Source of the DNA: Skermanella stibiiresistens SB22
GTDB lineage: Bacteria; Pseudomonadota; Alphaproteobacteria; Azospirillales; Azospirillaceae
Direction: 5' to 3'
Assembly (NCBI RefSeq): GCF_000576635.1
Contig: NZ_AVFL01000009.1
Coordinates: 124,001 to 188,000 of the forward strand
DNA: 64,000 bases
Both the position numbers and the translations under genes were made by a program. The notes beneath the pieces were generated by a model, which did no database searches, had not been told where the DNA came from, and was given only the letters and a program-made list of their open reading frames with translations. This document shows, in pieces, positions 56,238 through 64,000 of this stretch (positions are counted from its first letter, which is position 1; each line of letters begins with the position of its first letter).

Positions 56238-57245
56238 TCAGGCCTTGACCCTCGCGTCGTTGACGCGGTTGATCGGCGCGCCGGCCAGGGCGGCAATGGC
56301 GGTTTCCGCGGATTTGCGGCGGAGGTCGACGATGCTGGAGGGGCTGTAGAAGGCGGCGTGGGGACTGAGCAGGAGGCGGCCGGCGATCCAGGGTTCGCGG
56401 GCCGCCCAGGCGCGGATCAGGGGATGGTCGGGTTCCGCCGGTTCGACCGGCAGCACGTCCAGCGCGGCGCCTCCGAGCTTGCCGTCCTTGAGGGCGGCGT
56501 GGAGGGCGTCAAGGTCGACCACCGCGCCGCGGGCGGTGTTGACCAGGATCTGGCCGGGCTTGGCGGCGGCCAGGGCTTCGGCGTTGATCATGCCGCGGGT
56601 CGTACCGGTCAGCGGGCAATGCAGGCTGACGATGTCGGAGCGGGACATCAGGTCGGCCAGCGAGTTGGTCCGCTGGAAGCCGAACGACAGTTCGGTGCCG
56701 GTCGGCAGGGCCGGATCGTAGAACAACACGTCCATGCCGAAAGCCCGGGCCCGGAGCGCCGCGGCGGTGCCGATGCGACCCAATCCCACGACCCCGAAGG
56801 TCAACCCGCGCATGCGGCGGACGAGGGGCGGCTTCTCGAATCGCCAGCCGCCCACCGGGTCGGCGCGCAGGTGTTCGTCATAGCTGGCGACCCCCCGCGT
56901 CAGCGTCATCATCATGGCGATGGCGTGGTCGGCCACGTCGGTGGTGCCATAGTCGGGGACGTTGCAGACGGGGATGCCGCGCGCGGCGGCCATGTCGACG
57001 TCGATGTTGTCGAAGCCGACACCGGCGCGGACGATCACCTTGCAGCGCTCAAGCCAGTCCAGCCACGGGCCGCGATACTGGATCACGTGATAGCAGATCA
57101 CCGCGTCGCAGGCGCGCCAGCTCTCCTCCGGCACCTCCGTCTCGCGGGTGGCGCGGTGGACTTCGAAGGTGACGCCGGCTCCGGCGGCGGCGCGCTCGAT
57201 CTCGGCGTCGTCGAGGAACTGGGCGTCGGGGATGAGGATTCGCAT
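56238..57245 (-). CDS. D-isomer-specific 2-hydroxyacid dehydrogenase (CtBP/SerA-like)
   Basis: A 335-residue NAD-dependent dehydrogenase. The Rossmann motif is LTFGVVGLGRIGTAAALRAR; the catalytic Arg is in LVNTARGAVVDLDAL, Glu in LDVLPVEPAEPDHP and His in LLLSPHAAFYS. The spacing and C-terminus resemble C-terminal-binding-protein-like dehydrogenases. It should reduce or oxidise a 2-keto/2-hydroxy acid. The SMP-30-like gene starts 960 bp upstream and ends 18 bp before this gene, suggesting a two-gene catabolic operon. Confidence 0.9.
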   Translation of the reverse strand: MRILIPDAQFLDDAEIERAAAGAGVTFEVHRATRETEVPEESWRACDAVICYHVIQYRGPWLDWLERCKVIVRAGVGFDNIDVDMAAARGIPVCNVPDYGTTDVADHAIAMMMTLTRGVASYDEHLRADPVGGWRFEKPPLVRRMRGLTFGVVGLGRIGTAAALRARAFGMDVLFYDPALPTGTELSFGFQRTNSLADLMSRSDIVSLHCPLTGTTRGMINAEALAAAKPGQILVNTARGAVVDLDALHAALKDGKLGGAALDVLPVEPAEPDHPLIRAWAAREPWIAGRLLLSPHAAFYSPSSIVDLRRKSAETAIAALAGAPINRVNDARVKA

Positions 57246-57263
57246 TCTGGTGCCGTCCCTGCC

Positions 57264-58205
57264 TTAGAAGTAACCGGCGCCGTTGGCGCCGACATAGACA
57301 CTGTAGAGCGACGTGGTTCCGGTGATGAACAGACGGTTGCGCTTGGGTCCGCCGAACGCGACGTTGGAGACCACCTCGGGGACCAGGACCTTGCCGATCA
57401 GGTCGCCGTTGGACGAGTAGCAGTGGACGCCGTCGCCGGCGCTGGTCCAGACGTTGCCGTCGGTGTCCAGCCGGAAGCCGTCGGCCAGGCCGGGGCTGAT
57501 TGTCGCGAAGATCCTTCCTCCCGATAGGCCGCCGGACAACGTGCCCGACGTGGACACGTCGAAGGCGCGGATGTGGTGCGGACCGTCCGGGGTGTGCGAG
57601 GCGCCGGTGTCGGCGACGTAGAGGATGTGCTCGTCCGGCGAGAAGGCGATGCCGTTGGGCTTGTCGAAGTCGTCGGCCACGACCGTCAGCGCGCCGGTGT
57701 CCGGATCGATCCGGTAAACGTGGCAACCATCCTGTTCCATCTCGGCCTTGTGGCCCTCGTAGTCGGTCAGGATGCCGTAGGGGGGGTCGGTGAACCAGAT
57801 CGAGCCGTCCGACTTGACCACCACGTCGTTGGGCGAGTTGAGGCGACGGCCCTTGTGGCTGTCGGCCAGCACGGTGATGGTGCCATCGAACTCCGTCCGC
57901 GTGACGCGGCGGGCGCCATGCTCGCAGGTGACCAGCCGGCCCTGGCGGTCGCGTGTGTTGCCGTTGGAATTATTGGACGGGTCGCGGTAGACGCTGACGG
58001 CTCCGCCCTCCGGCGCGCCGGAGACCCAGCGCATCATGCGGTTGTTGGGGATGTCGCTCCACAGAAGGTAGTTGCCATCGCCGAACCAGACGGGGCCTTC
58101 CGCCCAGCGCATTCCCGTGTGCAGGCGTTCGAGCCGGACATTGCCCAGCGCGTAACGCTTAAACCGGTCATCGATGACTTTGAACGGCCATTCCTTGAGA
58201 TCCAT
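57264..58205 (-). CDS. SMP-30/gluconolactonase family protein
   Basis: A 313-residue beta-propeller lactonase. Metal-site residues fit: Glu in GMRWAEGPVWFGDGNYLLWS, Asn in RLNSPNDVVVKSDGSIWFTD, Asp near FSPDEHILYVADTG. It should open a sugar lactone to the acid. GGGGGGAAATC precedes the ATG at 58205. It is paired with a 2-hydroxyacid dehydrogenase and divergent from an Ldh2-type dehydrogenase, together resembling a sugar-acid breakdown set. Confidence 0.9.
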   Translation of the reverse strand: MDLKEWPFKVIDDRFKRYALGNVRLERLHTGMRWAEGPVWFGDGNYLLWSDIPNNRMMRWVSGAPEGGAVSVYRDPSNNSNGNTRDRQGRLVTCEHGARRVTRTEFDGTITVLADSHKGRRLNSPNDVVVKSDGSIWFTDPPYGILTDYEGHKAEMEQDGCHVYRIDPDTGALTVVADDFDKPNGIAFSPDEHILYVADTGASHTPDGPHHIRAFDVSTSGTLSGGLSGGRIFATISPGLADGFRLDTDGNVWTSAGDGVHCYSSNGDLIGKVLVPEVVSNVAFGGPKRNRLFITGTTSLYSVYVGANGAGYF

Positions 58206-58335
58206 GATTTCCCCCCGGGCTGAACTTCTTGGCGTCGGTTTTTTGTTGCCAGCACGGACGATCCGCTGCCCCATACGCGGCGTCAACCCGTAAACTTCGC
58301 ATAGTAGAATCAAGAAGATGTCAGGAGGGTTCAGC

Positions 58336-59385
58336 ATGCCCCGCTTCGCCGCGGATCAACTGGTCGGCTACGCCGGCTCCCTGTTGCGGGCCTCCGGCCT
58401 GTCAGCCGCCCGCGCCCAAACGATAGCCGAGATCCTGGTGGAGGGCGACCTGTTCGGCCACACCACCCACGGGCTGCAACTGCTACCCGGTTACCTGAAG
58501 GAGATCGACTCCGGAACCATGACGGTGACCGGCGATCCCGAGACGCTGGCCGATACCGGCCCGGCGATCACCTGGGATGGCCGCCGCCTGCCGGGTCCGT
58601 GGCTGGTCGTCCAGGCGCTCGACCTCGCCAGCCAGCGGGCGGTCCAATACGGCACCGCCACGGTGGTGATCCGGCGCAGCCACCATATCGCCTGCCTCGC
58701 GGCGTATCTGAAGCGCGCGACCGACCGTGGACTGGCGATCATCCTGGCCAGTTCCGACCCGGCCGGCGCCAGCGTCACGCCCCATGGCGGCGTCGGCCGG
58801 CTGATGACGCCCAACCCGCTGGCGGCGGGCTGGCCCACGGCCAGCGGGCCGGTGCTGCTGGACGTCAGCATGTCGACCACGACCAACGGCCTGACCAACC
58901 GCTGCCACGCGGAGGGCAAGCCCCTGCCCCACCCATGGCTGATCGACGGCCATGGCGAGCCGACCGCCGACGCCTCGGCCTATTTCGCCGATCCGCCCGG
59001 CGCCATCCTGCCACTGGGCGGCTTGGACCTGGGGCACAAGGGCTACGCGCTGGGCCTGATGATCGAGATGATGACCTCGGCGCTGGGCGGGTATGGCCGG
59101 GCCGATGGCGAGACCGGCTGGGGTGCCGCGGTCTTCCTCCAAGTGTTCGATCCCGACGCGTTCGGCGGGCGCGATGGCTTCCTGCGCGAGACGAGTTGGC
59201 TGGCCGACGCCGCCCGCGCGATCCCGCCGCGTCCGGGAGCTCCCCCCGTGAGGTTGCCGGGTGAGGCCGGCCTGAAGCGGCGGGCGGAGCAGCTTAGGGC
59301 CGGGGTGGAGCTGTATGGCGGCATCCGGGAGGCGCTGGAGCCCTGGGCCAAGCGCTTCGGGGTCGAGCCGCCACCGGAGGCGTGA
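58336..59385 (+). CDS. malate/L-lactate/ureidoglycolate dehydrogenase family (Ldh2) oxidoreductase
   Basis: A 349-residue NAD(P)-dependent dehydrogenase of the non-Rossmann Ldh2/YlbC/ComC family. GDLFGHTTHGLQLLPGYLKE holds the conserved His, VIRRSHHIACLAAYLKRATD and LMTPNPLAAGWPTASGPVLL are family motifs. Its 2-hydroxyacid substrate is not predictable. AGGAGG lies 8 nt before the ATG at 58336. It is divergent from the SMP-30 gene with a 130-bp shared promoter region. Confidence 0.9.
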   Translation: MPRFAADQLVGYAGSLLRASGLSAARAQTIAEILVEGDLFGHTTHGLQLLPGYLKEIDSGTMTVTGDPETLADTGPAITWDGRRLPGPWLVVQALDLASQRAVQYGTATVVIRRSHHIACLAAYLKRATDRGLAIILASSDPAGASVTPHGGVGRLMTPNPLAAGWPTASGPVLLDVSMSTTTNGLTNRCHAEGKPLPHPWLIDGHGEPTADASAYFADPPGAILPLGGLDLGHKGYALGLMIEMMTSALGGYGRADGETGWGAAVFLQVFDPDAFGGRDGFLRETSWLADAARAIPPRPGAPPVRLPGEAGLKRRAEQLRAGVELYGGIREALEPWAKRFGVEPPPEA

Positions 59386-59407
59386 AGCCGGGAGTATCGG
59401 GCTTCGC

Positions 59408-59421
59408 TTGATCCTGATCAA
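59408..59421. promoter_or_regulatory. FNR/FixK-type anaerobox
   Basis: TTGATCCTGATCAA matches the TTGAT-N4-ATCAA consensus of FNR/FixK/ANR proteins exactly. It lies 61 bp upstream of the universal stress gene, a suitable distance for oxygen-controlled activation. Confidence 0.6.
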
Positions 59422-59482
59422 TGAACCGACCGGTCCAAGGGCGGATGCTGTTCCCCTGTGAAAAAGCGAGGGGAGACATGCC

Positions 59483-60322
59483 ATGGCGCTCAAGAACCTG
59501 TTGGTCGTCGTCGACAATGGCAAGCAGGCCGCCGCCCGCATCGACGCCGCGGCGGCCCTGGCGGCCCGGCACGACGCCCATTTGACGGGACTGTTCATCA
59601 TCGCGCCGCCCGTCCTGCCGAGCTATGTCGCGGGTGAGCTGGGGGAGAGCGTCATCGCCCTGCAACGGCGACTGGCGCAGGAGAACGCCGACGAAGCCGG
59701 CGCGCTGTTCCGCCAGCGGGTCGAACTGGCGGGCATCGGCGGCAGGGCGGAATGGCGGGCCTTGCGCGGCAACCCGACCGAGGTCACGGAGATCGTCGGG
59801 CGCTACGCCGATTTGGTGATCCTGGGGCAAGTCGATCCCGACGAGCACCGCGATGTTCCGCCGATCCACCCGGAGGACGTCCTGTTCGACTGTGGCCGGC
59901 CCGTCCTGGTGGTGCCTTACGCCGGCCGGTTCCAAACCATCGGCGATCAGGTGGTGGTCGGCTGGAACGCCAGCCGCGAGGCGGCGCGCGCGGTCAACGA
60001 CGCCATGGCCCTGCTGGAAACCGCCAGGAAGGTCAGCGTGCTGGCGGTCAACCCGAAGAGCGGCCTGAATGGCCTGGGCGACGAGCCGGGCGCCGATATC
60101 AGCCTCCATCTGGCCCGGCACGGCGTTCCGGTCACGGCCGACCACATCAAGGCGAACGGCATGGATCCGGGAGACATGATCCTGAACTACGCCACCGACA
60201 TGTCGGCCGATCTGCTGGTGATGGGCGCATATGGGAGGTCTCGGCTGCGCGAACTGGTCTTGGGCGGCGTGACGCGTCATATTATGCGCCACATGACCAT
60301 CCCGGTGCTGTTCTCCCACTGA
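59483..60322 (+). CDS. universal stress protein, two UspA domains
   Basis: A 279-residue tandem UspA protein. The second domain has a G-2x-G-9x-G(S/T)-like ATP site in VMGAYGRSRLRELVLGGVTR; the first lacks the glycines (LGQVDPDEHRDVPPIHPEDV), so only the second half is likely to bind nucleotide. GGGGAG precedes the ATG. The FNR/FixK-like box upstream suggests induction at low oxygen. Ribokinase follows after 34 bp, possibly by read-through. Confidence 0.9.
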   Translation: MALKNLLVVVDNGKQAAARIDAAAALAARHDAHLTGLFIIAPPVLPSYVAGELGESVIALQRRLAQENADEAGALFRQRVELAGIGGRAEWRALRGNPTEVTEIVGRYADLVILGQVDPDEHRDVPPIHPEDVLFDCGRPVLVVPYAGRFQTIGDQVVVGWNASREAARAVNDAMALLETARKVSVLAVNPKSGLNGLGDEPGADISLHLARHGVPVTADHIKANGMDPGDMILNYATDMSADLLVMGAYGRSRLRELVLGGVTRHIMRHMTIPVLFSH

Positions 60323-60356
60323 GCGGCGCCGGCGCGCACCTCGGAATGGGACCACC

Positions 60357-61283
60357 ATGATCGTTGTTTTCGGCTCGCTCAACATGGACCTCGTCATGAC
60401 GGTCCCCACGTTACCGAAGCCGGGCGAGACGGTCCTGTGTCCGGGATATCAGTTGAAGCCGGGCGGAAAGGGGAACAACCAAGCGATCGCCGCCGCCCGC
60501 GCCGGGGCGCCGGTCGCCATGGCCGGCTGCGTCGGCCCCGACGCCTTCGGCTCGGGTCTGATCGAGAACCTGGTGCGGAACGGCGTCGACACGACGGGCG
60601 TCCACGTCGCGGAGGAGGCGACCGGCTGCGCCATGATCTGCGTGGACAAGGCCGGCGAGAACTTCATCTCGGTCGCCAGCGGCGCCAACCTGACGGCGTC
60701 GGCGGCCCGCGTCCCCGACGAGGCGCTGGGATCGGGCACCACGGTGCTGATGCAGATGGAGGTCCCGGCGGAGGAGAATTGGGCTCTGATCCGGCGCGCC
60801 CATGGGCTGGGCGCCCGCACCGTCCTGAACGTGGCGCCGGCCGCCGACGTGCCGACCGAAATCCTCAAGCTGGTCGACATCCTGATCGTCAACGAGCACG
60901 AGGCCGCCGAGATCGCGGCGCGGCTGGAACTGACCAGCATCTCGGAGATGGGGCTGGCCCGGGACCTCGCCCGCACCTGCGGCGTCACCTGCGTCGTCAC
61001 GCTGGGCGGGGCCGGCGCGCTGATGGCCGAGCCCGGCGGCGCGCTGTGGACGGCGGCGGCGCTGAAGATCTCGCCGGTGGACACCACCGGGGCCGGCGAC
61101 GCCTTCTGCGGCATCCTGACGGCGGCATTGGACGCCGGCATGAGCCCGGAGGACGCCCTGCACCGGGCCAGCGTCGGAGCCGCCATCGCCTGCCTGGGAC
61201 TGGGCGCGCAGGAAAGCTTGCCGACCGCCGAGGCGATCGACGCGCGGTTGGCCGACGTGTCGGCGCCGCTCCGCCTATCCTGA
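60357..61283 (+). CDS. rbsK: ribokinase
   Basis: A 308-residue PfkB-family kinase. The N-terminal GSLNMDLVMTVPTLPKPGET and LKPGGKGNNQAIAAARAGAP are ribokinase signatures, and the catalytic Asp and anion hole are in SPVDTTGAGDAFCGILTAAL. It should phosphorylate D-ribose at O5. No ribose transporter is nearby, so the substrate could be a nucleoside-derived ribose. Symbol given on family grounds. Confidence 0.87.
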   Translation: MIVVFGSLNMDLVMTVPTLPKPGETVLCPGYQLKPGGKGNNQAIAAARAGAPVAMAGCVGPDAFGSGLIENLVRNGVDTTGVHVAEEATGCAMICVDKAGENFISVASGANLTASAARVPDEALGSGTTVLMQMEVPAEENWALIRRAHGLGARTVLNVAPAADVPTEILKLVDILIVNEHEAAEIAARLELTSISEMGLARDLARTCGVTCVVTLGGAGALMAEPGGALWTAAALKISPVDTTGAGDAFCGILTAALDAGMSPEDALHRASVGAAIACLGLGAQESLPTAEAIDARLADVSAPLRLS

Positions 61284-61384
61284 CGGGGCGCGCATCCCGA
61301 ACCGGGCCTCCTATCCCGATCCTCATCCGTCTGCTAACGTGCGGGTCATCCGGCCGGAAACCCAGCACCTGACAGAGACGACAC

Positions 61385-62566
61385 ATGCCCATCATCAATC
61401 GCATCGCCGATTTCCACGATGAGATGACCGCTTGGCGGCGCGACCTCCACGCCCATCCCGAGACCGCCTTCGAGGAATTCCGCACGTCCGGGATCGTGGC
61501 GGCGAAGCTGGAGGAATGGGGCATCGCCGTTCACCGGGGCCTGGGCGGAACCGGCGTCGTCGGCACGCTGAAAGCGGGAAGCGCCTCGGGTGCCGAACGG
61601 GTGATCGCGTTGCGCGCCGACATGGATGCGCTGAATATGCGCGAGGAGAACGACTTCCCTCACGCCTCCACGGTTCCCGGCAAGATGCATGGCTGCGGCC
61701 ATGACGGCCACACCACCATGCTGCTGGGAGCGGCGCGCTATCTGGCCGAGACCCGGAATTTCGACGGCACCGTCCACTTCATCTTCCAGCCCGCCGAGGA
61801 GGGCAAGGGCGGCGCCCAGAAGATGGTCGAGGATGGCCTGTTCGACCTGTTCCCGGCCAAGGGGGTCTATGGCATGCACAACTGGCCGGAGATGCCGTCC
61901 GGTTCGATCGCGGTGCGGACCGGGCCGATCATGGCGGCGGCCGACCAGTTCGACATCACGGTGCGTGGCAACGGCGCGCATGGCGCGATGCCCCATCACG
62001 GCATCGATCCGGTGGTGGTGGCATCCCACATCGTGACGGCGTTGCAATCCCTGGTCAGCCGCAACACCGACCCGTTGCGCTCGGCGGTGGTCAGCGTGAC
62101 CCAGATCCACGGTGGCTCGACCTATAACGTGATCCCGTCGGACGTGACCCTGAGCGGCACCGTGCGGACCTTCGAGCTCGCAGTGCAGGATCAGGTCGAG
62201 GCGGGGTTGAATCGGATCGCGACCGCCACGGCGGAGGCTTTCGGCGCGCTGGCGGAGGTCGATTACCGCCGGAACTATCCGGCCACGGTCAACACGGCCG
62301 AGGAGACAAGCTTCGCCGGCCGGGTCGCCGCCGAGGTGGTCGGCGAGGCCGGAGTGATTTATGATCCGGCGCCCAGCATGGGAGCGGAGGATTTCGCGTT
62401 CATGCTCAACGAACGGCCGGGCTCCTATGTCTGGATCGGACAGGCGGGCGGGCCCAGCGCCTGCATGGTCCACAACCCGCGCTACGACTTCAACGACGAG
62501 ATCCTGCCCATCGGCGCCAGTTACTGGGCGAAGCTGGTCGAGACCGCCCTGCCGCGAGCCGCCTGA
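61385..62566 (+). CDS. M20-family amidohydrolase (hippurate hydrolase / IAA-amino acid hydrolase type)
   Basis: A 393-residue metallopeptidase-like amidohydrolase. Metal ligands are visible in MHGCGHDGHTTMLLGAARYL and IFQPAEEGKGGAQKMVEDGL, and YGMHNWPEMPSGSIAVRTGP is typical of the hippurate/N-acyl amino acid hydrolase branch. It should release an amino acid from an N-acyl conjugate in the cytoplasm. The following lipoprotein gene starts 2 bp after its stop. Confidence 0.9.
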   Translation: MPIINRIADFHDEMTAWRRDLHAHPETAFEEFRTSGIVAAKLEEWGIAVHRGLGGTGVVGTLKAGSASGAERVIALRADMDALNMREENDFPHASTVPGKMHGCGHDGHTTMLLGAARYLAETRNFDGTVHFIFQPAEEGKGGAQKMVEDGLFDLFPAKGVYGMHNWPEMPSGSIAVRTGPIMAAADQFDITVRGNGAHGAMPHHGIDPVVVASHIVTALQSLVSRNTDPLRSAVVSVTQIHGGSTYNVIPSDVTLSGTVRTFELAVQDQVEAGLNRIATATAEAFGALAEVDYRRNYPATVNTAEETSFAGRVAAEVVGEAGVIYDPAPSMGAEDFAFMLNERPGSYVWIGQAGGPSACMVHNPRYDFNDEILPIGASYWAKLVETALPRAA

Positions 62567-62568
62567 AC

Positions 62569-63114
62569 ATGCGTCACATCTCCAACGCGGCGTTCGGGGG
62601 CATCCTGCTGTCCGCCGCCAGCCTGCCGATGACCGGCTGCACCACCGCGATGAACCTGCTGGCCGGCGAACCCCTCTCCAACCCGGAGGGCGCCGAGATC
62701 GCCCAAGCTCCGCCCGGCATCAACGGCCAGTTCGAGTGGACCGGCACACAGGGCTCCGTCCAGGGCCGCACCACGATCGTCGCCCGCACCCCCGAGGAAT
62801 GGGCCAACCTGTGGCAACTGGCGAACGAACCGATGCCGGGTCCGCTGCCGGCGGGCTGGATGGGCATCGGCGCCTTCCTGGGCATGCGCCAGACCGCCGG
62901 CTATTCGGTCGCGATCGAGAACATCGCCCAGCAGGTCATCACCGACCAGAGGCTGGTCGACCAAGGCCTGCCGAGCAGCCGGGAACTGGTGATCTCGTTC
63001 GGCGAGCGCATCCCGGCGCCGGGCGGCATGACGGCGCAGATGCTGACCTCGCCCTATGTCATCCGCATCATCCCGCGCGACGATTCGCCGGTGCGGTTCG
63101 TTCAGACCCGCTAA
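62569..63114 (+). CDS. PrcB-like lipoprotein
   Basis: A 181-residue lipoprotein with lipobox MTGC at about residues 21-24. The mature part has VARTPEEWANLWQLANEPMP then GMRQTAGYSVAIENI, the pattern of the PrcB C-terminal domain described for a Treponema protease complex. Whether it binds a protease is unknown; no protease gene is adjacent. It starts 2 bp after the amidohydrolase stop, so co-expression is near certain. Confidence 0.75.
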   Translation: MRHISNAAFGGILLSAASLPMTGCTTAMNLLAGEPLSNPEGAEIAQAPPGINGQFEWTGTQGSVQGRTTIVARTPEEWANLWQLANEPMPGPLPAGWMGIGAFLGMRQTAGYSVAIENIAQQVITDQRLVDQGLPSSRELVISFGERIPAPGGMTAQMLTSPYVIRIIPRDDSPVRFVQTR

Positions 63115-63141
63115 GGACGAGCGTGGGGGAAGAGGCCGCCG

Positions 63142-63966
63142 TCACGTCAGGGTGACGGTGGTTCCCTCGCGGGCGGCGAAGACGGGGGACCAGACCGACT
63201 GGGCTTCCGCCTCCAGCCGGGTCATGACGGCGTCGTCGTGGTCGGGCTCGTGGTGGAACAGGGCCAAGCGGTTGGCGCCGGCCATCTGGCACAGCTTGAT
63301 GCCCTCGACCCAGGTGGAATGACCCCAGCCGGCCTTGCAGGCGAACTCCTGCTCGGTGTAGGTCGAGTCGTAGATCACCAGATCGGCCCCCTCGATCAGG
63401 TCGAGGATGTTGCGGTCGGGCGAGCCGGGAATGTGCTCGGTATCCGTGACATAGGCTAGCGACTGGCCCTCGTGGTCGATCCGGTAGGCGCAGGCGCCGT
63501 CGGGATGATTGAGGGCGGCCGTGCGGACATGGATGTCGCCTTCCAGGATAAGCGTGTCGGCCGGTCGGAAGTTCTCGAAGGTGAGGTCGGCCTTCATGGT
63601 CCGCATCGGCACAGGGAAGAGCGGCGGCTCCATCTGGCTCGCCAGGATGGAATGGATGTTCGGGCAGCCCTTGAAGCGCGCCGCCATCACCCGGAACGAG
63701 AATTCCGGATTGTAGGCCGGCTGGAAGAACGGCATCCCCGCGATGTGGTCGAGATGGAAATGACTGAGCAGGACCGTGGCGTCACGCCCCGGGCGCTTCA
63801 TCATGTCCTTGCCGAGGCCGCGGAAGCCGGTGCCGCAATCCAGGATGATGGTCCGGTCGCCCACCGTGACTTCGACACAACTCGTGTTGCCACCGAACAG
63901 CACATGCGTCGGTGATGGACAGGGAATTGTGCCGCGCACCCCCCAGAAGGTAGCACTGAACGCCAT
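63142..63966 (-). CDS. MBL-fold metallo-hydrolase (PhnP/RNase Z-like)
   Basis: A 274-residue metallo-beta-lactamase-fold enzyme. The HxHxDH motif is LSHFHLDHIAG, with further ligands Asp in YVTDTEH and His in LFHHEPDHDD. TFWGVRGTIPCPSPTHVLFG is typical of the group annotated with PhnP and cyclic-nucleotide phosphodiesterases. The substrate is likely a phosphodiester but cannot be specified. It converges with the PrcB-like gene; 34 bp to the window end hold nothing visible. Confidence 0.85.
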   Translation of the reverse strand: MAFSATFWGVRGTIPCPSPTHVLFGGNTSCVEVTVGDRTIILDCGTGFRGLGKDMMKRPGRDATVLLSHFHLDHIAGMPFFQPAYNPEFSFRVMAARFKGCPNIHSILASQMEPPLFPVPMRTMKADLTFENFRPADTLILEGDIHVRTAALNHPDGACAYRIDHEGQSLAYVTDTEHIPGSPDRNILDLIEGADLVIYDSTYTEQEFACKAGWGHSTWVEGIKLCQMAGANRLALFHHEPDHDDAVMTRLEAEAQSVWSPVFAAREGTTVTLT

Positions 63967-64000
63967 GGCAAGCCCGTGGTGGCAAAAAGTCGAACGCGTA

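Overview
The window is about 64 kb of GC-rich DNA from an alphaproteobacterial chromosome, most likely a Rhodospirillales/Azospirillaceae-type organism (Skermanella/Azospirillum-like). The clues are the nadA-nadB-nadC cluster with a NadQ-type regulator, a PotABCD-like transporter with very GC-rich codon use, alphaproteobacterial C/U-rich small RNA candidates and the general gene repertoire. No rRNA, tRNA, CRISPR array or insertion sequence was seen. The left edge cuts a histidine phosphatase gene.

Layout. 1-7.8 kb (minus strand): a polyamine-type ABC transporter (ATPase, binding protein, two permeases), with the lipid II flippase gene murJ between the ATPase and the rest, followed by an ethanolamine-type APC permease. 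8.1-11.1 kb (plus): an ExeA/GspA-like AAA ATPase fused through one membrane segment to helical and ankyrin repeats, followed by a lipoprotein. 11.1-18.4 kb (minus): six genes for a hydrogenase-4/complex I-like membrane complex whose large subunit lacks the [NiFe] ligands. 18.4-28.3 kb: an sRNA candidate, a small membrane protein, tex, nadABC, the NadQ-like regulator and a tartrate/D-malate dehydrogenase. 28.3-34.3 kb: an MscS-type channel, an atypical response regulator, a 36-residue membrane peptide, a SleB-type cell wall hydrolase and a terminase-small-like protein. 34.7-40.6 kb: a kinase, a polar-amino-acid-type ABC transporter, a SIS-domain protein and a divergent ROK regulator, which together look like uptake and breakdown of an amino sugar or glycated amino acid. 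40.8 kb: a second sRNA candidate.

41.0-48.8 kb (minus) is an accessory block: HEAT-repeat protein, RecD2 helicase, small proteins, phage-type SSB, a single-strand-annealing-like protein, a YqaJ-type exonuclease and an S24-type repressor. Four TGC-N6-GCA sites flank the repressor gene. It reads as a domesticated phage recombination module. 48.9-55.5 kb carries housekeeping genes (soluble chemotaxis transducer, CDF metal exporter, pdxH, CbpA-like co-chaperone) and small membrane or lipoproteins. 55.7-56.2 kb holds a decayed ParDE-like toxin-antitoxin pair ending in a perfect hairpin. 56.2-64 kb carries catabolic enzymes (2-hydroxyacid dehydrogenase, SMP-30, Ldh2-type dehydrogenase, ribokinase, M20 amidohydrolase), a universal stress protein behind an FNR/FixK-like box, a PrcB-like lipoprotein and an MBL-fold hydrolase.

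The best candidates for undescribed biology are the NiFe-less hydrogenase-like complex, the AAA-ankyrin transmembrane fusion with its lipoprotein, the kinase/SIS/ABC catabolic locus, and the repressor-controlled recombination module.
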